Position numbers and translations under genes: made by a program. 64,000 bases of DNA from Dryococelus australis (lineage: Eukaryota > Arthropoda > Insecta > Phasmatodea > Phasmatidae). The stretch's first letter is position 1; every line of letters starts with the position of its first letter. A model generated the notes under the pieces. The model searched no databases and was not told the origin of the DNA. It worked only from the letters and a program-made list of their open reading frames with translations. The DNA lies in the NCBI GenBank assembly GCA_029891345.1, contig CM056999.1:29547418-29611417 (forward strand), written 5' to 3'. Below are positions 59,076-64,000 of the stretch, one piece after another.

Positions 59076-60373
59076 TACCTTGTTTTGTAAACCAAATATG
59101 TTTTAGTTCCAAATAGGATAGTCAAACACGTACCAAAACGTAATGTCTTACGTTTTCATAAACCTCAAAGTACAAGATTTATAGAAAACATTTATTTGGA
59201 GTTATCAATTCAGATTACAAGATATGTTTTTTTTACCGTGTATAACACACGTATCCAAGTGTCAAGTATGTAATGTACTAGTTTTACGAAAGTTGTACCA
59301 GAATAGTTTTCCAACCAGTGCTCTTTTCTTTCTACAATGTAAACAATATCTTAACCTCACGACTGACAGCGCCCTACGGGAAATAGTGTAATAAGTGCGT
59401 GATGGACTTTAATTAATTAAATACTCTGCGGCATCCGAGGACAAGAGAGACCTCCTCCAGTAGCACCTCTGACCCCATTATGATGATACCTGGTTAAACC
59501 CTCTGTTGCTGAGCTGCCCAACTGTTCTTCGGTCCAGCCTCTCTCACTACCTGTCAATCCTCAGATGGTCCAATGTAATCATGCGGGGACGCATGGGTTT
59601 TTCGGAAAACGGGGGCCTTGGTGTGGTCACCATTAGCCAGGGCTGGAAGGCAATGCTCGAGAGTTCAGGATGGCTGTTTGTAAAACAACCCCCGCCACGG
59701 AAGGTAGTGAGGCCAGGCGGGGCACTGTATAAGGCTGGAGTGATGGCGACTTGTGGCCATCTTGATTCCAAGGGACGACAGGAGGACTATAGAGAGGATA
59801 ATCAGGCCAGTAGTCCCTATTTTGACGCCAGACGCAACTGCTGTCGAGGAGGTCTGCACGGAGGCGACTACGAGACAGATCCAGGGTAAACATAATCCCA
59901 GTAGTGCGCCATAGGTCGTGCAGCATTAGGGTCATGGTATACAACCTTAAGACTCCCTCTGAGTCACAATCACCTTAATTATAGTTGTTGCAATTTGTCA
60001 GCCGGACCTATTAACTATATTTGATAATGGCGGAGCAGGGATGTTGATTAATTGTAAAGTAATGCTGAATGTAAGTTGTATGTGATATTGTGTATAATAT
60101 GTGAAGTAATAGATATAGTAATTTGTATATTGAGTGCTCTATTGTCTAGTTACAACTATCCCTCTTCCTTGCGTTGCCTGATTCATCCTCAGGACAGGTC
60201 ACAGCAATATGTTCAAAAATTGTGAACATTTATATACCCTATTGCACTTTTTAAAAATGCTAGCTTTGTTTGGACAGCGGAAGATTGTAAAAATATTTGG
60301 CAGTTGAAATATAGATCTCTTATGGTTATTTTTTATTTAGATACAGTGCAAGAATATGTTATCAGTACCTAAA
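59076..60373. other. Spacer with a GC-richer patch at 59440-59950
   Basis: The patch carries overlapping open frames on both strands (127 codons plus at 59506-59889, 103 codons minus at 59633-59944), none with recognisable motifs. It may be a transposon fragment. The rest is AT-rich. Confidence 0.35.
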
Positions 60374-60424
60374 AGTAGAACTTTAACAGGGCTTCAGAAA
60401 AGTCTAAAGTTATAGTGAATGGGT
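60374..60424 (-). mobile_element. MITE of the GGCYGTTCAC family, copy 7 (left-end fragment, reversed)
   Basis: AGTAGAACTTTAACAGGGCT followed by a decayed TATAGTGAATGGG corresponds to the first 50 bp of copy 3 in reverse complement. Confidence 0.45.
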
Positions 60425-60717
60425 TGTACCAAGCATTATGTACCTTTTTTATAACTCGCCTCCATTTGACCCCTTCAGCCTGGAATTCTAATCTTGTCTG
60501 CTAGCCAAACCAAGCATTGCAGATATTGTAATTGGTTTGTTAATCATAGATTCCCCACCTTGCATCATTCATTACCTGTGTGTAAGGTTAAGTGAACATT
60601 GCTTTAGTTTGAGCCACTTATTCTCTTATTCTACAATCCCGTAGATGCCCATAAATGGCAGTATCGAAGAAAGTTGGTCAACTTCCACTGTTTTCAAGAA
60701 GCAAAGGCAACAAAGTA

Positions 60718-60795
60718 CAGTAGAATCCCTATTTTACGAGTGCCTATTATTCCCAAGAACACCATAGCAAGATCGCTATTGTCGCAAAATCCAAA
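60718..60795 (+). mobile_element. Solitary pogo-like terminal repeat
   Basis: TA then CAGTAGAATCCCTATTTTAC followed by TATTGTCGCAAAATCC, typical of the left end of a pogo/Tigger element. No matching right end was seen to 64000. Confidence 0.4.
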
Positions 60796-61829
60796 ATTAA
60801 CCAATTTTAACTCCTAAAAAATTAAAAAAAATTATGTTTATTGTTGCTGGCATAAAACAAATTTGTTTTTTAAATTAAATACTTATTAAATTAAATGAAA
60901 TTTTATTTAATTGAATAGGCAGGTGTCTTCCAAATAAAATGATAAATGATAACCATATATTTACCCTCCGCTTGTCAGCGGTGCAAAGTTTTACTGAGCA
61001 GAGTACATCCATATTTAATCATCTCTGGCATAAAACAGAAACAAAATAATGTATGAATTTAATTAAAAATGTAAACTTAGGCCTGTTAAGAATAAAATTA
61101 TGCCCATCAGAATTGAAGACATTTTCACTGAATATTCTTATTTTTCCATGTCATATTACCCAAACGTCAGTATACCAGACTGTGTTAATGTTGGGCCTTT
61201 ATGGTATCTAACCTAAACTTTTACAGGTACAAGCAGGCAAAAGATCTAGGTGCATGTCCATACGCATCTTTATTTTATGAGGTCTCTCAAAGAAGAACCA
61301 TAAGCCTACTGCAGCAATGAAAACAAACAAGTAGTCAAGTCGAGAAACCAAAGCATATCCTTTTTTTTTTTTTTTAAGGGAGGAGGTTTTTTTAATTATT
61401 GCATTTCATTTGTGACATGCTAAGGATAAACATAAGCATGGGAGTCAATTTTGTAATTTTGGTGTTTGGCCACCATTTACAAAAACAGCATCTTGTTTTG
61501 TGGGTATAAAAATATACAACATTCAGAACAGTTTCCATGTTTGAGGTACTGTACTGAATAACATAATGCTCAAATCTGAAAAATAATAGCCAAACAAAAA
61601 ATACAGCTATAAAATTGTTTTAATATGAAAGTTGATCTTTGGTGTTATATAACTCATCAAATCATGTCATTAGCATAACGTCCTTATAGCATAGATAGTC
61701 TGTAGAGGTATAGCTAGGAATATTGTGAAAGTTACATAAGATTTTTTTGTTCATATTACATGAAAGCCACACATCACATATCTTACAATCTTTCACTGAA
61801 ATATTCTTCTGTATTGTCTTCCATGGATG
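60796..61829. other. AT-rich spacer
   Basis: Contains a T run at about 61361-61376. Nothing else recognised. Confidence 0.4.
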
Positions 61830-63570
61830 AGTCATAAAACCATCATGTTGATTTCTGCTTCTTCTGCTGCTGTTTCCGTGCCGGATGTTCCTAAAAGGGT
61901 TTTGTTGTATTGAGGCAATTGGTCTTTAATTGGATGTGTGAGTATGACGTGTGACAGGTTGCAGACCATCTTGGTGTGGTTCCTAACCAAAGTTGATAGA
62001 TAGAAGTTAATTTTCAAGTTTTGCAATCTTATACTTATGAGCTTGCAAATTACGTCAGAGACAGTGTTGTCTAAATTAATTCTAGTCGGAAGGACACCTG
62101 GTAAAATCATAATATTGCAACCTCTGCCTTAATGTGCATAAGCTTCGCAGTTTGTTTGTTGTGCCATGATATATGATTTTAAGCATTAACCTCTGCACGT
62201 GAATGAACATTTTGTGGGATAATATCTCTTTGACTCCAAGTTGCTGTATTATCTGTAGGTATGTTATATTATTTGGATGAAGAATGTATTTGATTTGTGA
62301 CCTTCATCAAGCTAAAGAAACCATATACTGTGTAAACTCCAAGAGCAACACATGCTTCATTTTATTCTGATAACAATGAGTGACAGTTGTATAATTCAGC
62401 ACAATTTCCTGATTTCCTCTTTTATATGTATATATCCTGCTCAGTTAGGTACTGCTGTGTGAAGTGATAACCCATACATCTGTCTGTTTAAAATCAAGAA
62501 CAACTGAATGTGGTTCGCCTAACTGTGCTGCTTGGAGAAGATCATAACAAAGAAGATTGTTGATGTAATACCAGTTAGCATTATGTTCACAGGATTACCA
62601 CTCATTCAGAGGGGGTGTTGCAGCCTCTCTTTATTTACATGCGTCAAAATTAATGAATGCTATGTTCTCGCTGTAGGCATTTTTTGGTCAGTAACAGGGT
62701 AAATAATGGGAAAAACCTGTACAGTTACACGTGACATTTTTGCTCATGATGTTTGGTACTTTCAATCATTTATTCATTGTAAATATCATTGACTAAGTGA
62801 AGCTCTTATGTTTTAGGATGGCAACTTGGTATGTACTTATAGAGGTTTGAGGCATAACAACTCCCAAGTCATGCATGCTTGTACCTTGTTCCATAACATT
62901 ATGACATCTATGATGACTGTAAATTGGTGGTGTCATCACAGGTTGGAGAATCAATAATGTGTTGAACACAGATAAGTTCCTTGCTGCCAGTCAAGTTGTG
63001 TACATACGTTAATATGCTTACTTATAGTGGTTGGAATTTTCTTGAGATTAAAGGCATCCAAATGTCAGAAAGGAAACTCACTGCTAGTTGCAATCACTGC
63101 ACTGTTTTCTTCCAGCTTTGCTTGAGGATCTGCAAGCAAAGCTATTAAGTTGTCAACATCATTAGGAGTACTGTCCTTGTTCAGTTCTTCAACCTGGCAG
63201 GGCCATGGTAATCCAGGCATTTTTCAATGTTTACTGTGTAGAATTTTAGCAACCTTTTGTATCAAGTTGGTCCAACTATTTGGGGCAGTTTTGAAATGCT
63301 TCCCCATGCTTTGCAAAGAAAGGTTATTGGAGACCTTTTCTTCTGTATCTCAACTGAAGTCCAATATCCTTTCCAAGAGTGTTTCCAGTTTTTGGCAAAG
63401 TGAACATAGCCCGTACTTGTCATCACAGGTGTTCCTAATTTCATTTCTTATAGTGTGTCTCTGAATTTGCTCGGATTTTTATGTTAACACTGTCATTTGA
63501 ATGTCTTGGTTTGTTTTACTGTCAACCAGCAATGTTTTTATGATATTGGATATTCATTACAGCAGCTTTC
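61830..63570 (-). pseudogene. Long unidentified coding relic
   Basis: Minus-strand reading, with occasional stops and a few frame shifts: NQDIQMTVLT, KSEQIQRHTIRNEIRNTCDD then KYGLCSLCQKLETLLERI, SLQSMGKHFKTAPNSWTNLI, then VEELNKDSTPNDVDNLIALL followed by ADPQAKLEENSAVIATS. A later single frame (about 62960-62100) gives NAYSENIAFINFDA, ANWYYINNLLCYDLLQAAQL followed by GEPHSVVLDFKQTDVWVIT, then EIVLNYTTVTHCYQNKMKHV and LHPNNITYLQIIQQLGVKEI. A few stops over 280 codons of that frame is far fewer than chance in AT-rich DNA. There is a pair of Cys (CSLC) but no known catalytic motif. A multi-copy transposon protein is the likeliest origin. Its upstream part is cut near the SINE at 63657. Confidence 0.5.
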
Positions 63571-63656
63571 AGTATCCCTCCATTTTCATAGAATGTAATT
63601 TGAGCTTGCAGTCTGTTCTTTGTGTGCTTATCTTTAACCTAGTTGACAACTTTTGA

Positions 63657-63925
63657 GTATAGTAGAGTGGAGAGAGTTGGGGGGCTCTTAACATTGAGGT
63701 CTTGAGAATCGATGAGGGTGATGTGAAGTGAATAGTATGGAGCAGTGCCAGAATACGAGGGCAGGGGAAATGGGAGATCCCAGAGAAATCCAGTTGACCA
63801 ATGGCATTGTCTGGCACGATTCCTACATGTAAAAATCTTAGAGCGGCCTGTCGGGAATTGAACTTGTTTAGCCGAGGTGGGAGACATGCAGTCTGGTCTC
63901 TTCACCACTGAGGCTCCAACAACTT
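63657..63925 (-). mobile_element. tRNA-derived SINE, copy 3
   Basis: Minus-strand A box AGCCTCAGTGG (63905-63915) and B box AGTTCAATTCC (63854-63864). The body has GGGAGATCCCAGAGAAATCC and GGCATTGTCTGGCACGATTC, shared with copy 2. The A box is one base off consensus at its start. Confidence 0.7.
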
Positions 63926-64000
63926 TTGAAAAGGTTTTCCTATCATTCAGCGTTTCCAGTCTATAATAATTCACCTGTGTTCTTCCACCAAGGTTGTTGC

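Noticed and set aside
59506-59944. 127-codon plus and 103-codon minus overlapping frames
   Set aside because: Both strands are open over the same GC-richer patch and neither translation is recognisable.

Overview
The window looks like AT-rich animal nuclear DNA, most likely from an arthropod and plausibly an insect with a large, repeat-loaded genome. Evidence: spliced-gene architecture with almost no long intact open frames; tRNA-derived SINEs with A and B boxes; and relics of animal transposon groups (Tc1-like, pogo-like, PIF/Harbinger, hAT, Transib/RAG1-like, Ty3/Gypsy, non-LTR retrotransposons). No bacterial-style operons, rRNA genes, intact tRNA genes or CRISPR arrays were seen. The species cannot be named from this sequence.

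Layout. 1-1513 holds the broken 3' part of a repeat-type coding unit of unknown function. 3.4-7.2 kb holds a SINE, a MITE, a minisatellite built from tRNA-like A-box units, and a degenerate array with 260-280 bp spacing. 7.5-9.5 kb (minus) is a non-LTR retrotransposon relic. 9.7-16.0 kb is a compound repeat block with GACCTTGACC/ATGGCGG-rich units in both orientations, tandem repeats of 118 bp and 20 bp, a second copy of the 260-280 bp array, and (11.2-12.7 kb, minus) an unidentified relic with a 21-bp (heptad) repeat. 18.2-18.9 kb is a Gypsy RNase H/integrase scrap. 19-25 kb holds GC- and CpG-richer segments of unknown nature. 25.7-33.4 kb holds three copies of one MITE family and a near full-length Transib/RAG1-like transposase relic (minus) split by a 1.73-kb insertion. 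34-39 kb is mostly empty, with a hAT-type MITE and a 29-base poly-C run. 39.8-44.3 kb (minus) is a decayed Gypsy element whose reverse-transcriptase catalytic motif has been cut out. 45.7-51.6 kb is a nest: a Ty3/Gypsy element with both LTRs inserted in a Tc1-like transposon that keeps TA-flanked ends. 52.2-54.3 kb carries the only good sign of a host gene: a short coding exon (54193-54260) that reads as the N-terminus of a copine, with a possible upstream untranslated exon. 56.3-60.8 kb holds a Harbinger transposase relic and a pogo-like element. 61.8-63.6 kb (minus) is a long unidentified coding relic, followed by a SINE.

How it fits together. The simplest reading is that most of the window is upstream or intronic territory of a plus-strand copine gene, used as a landing zone by successive waves of transposons. 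Nothing here looks like an intact new multi-gene system. The most novel material is two unidentified coding relics (11.2-12.7 kb and 61.8-63.6 kb), the repeat family at the left edge, and a RAG1-related transposon fossil. Family assignments rest on motif reading by eye; none was confirmed by database search.
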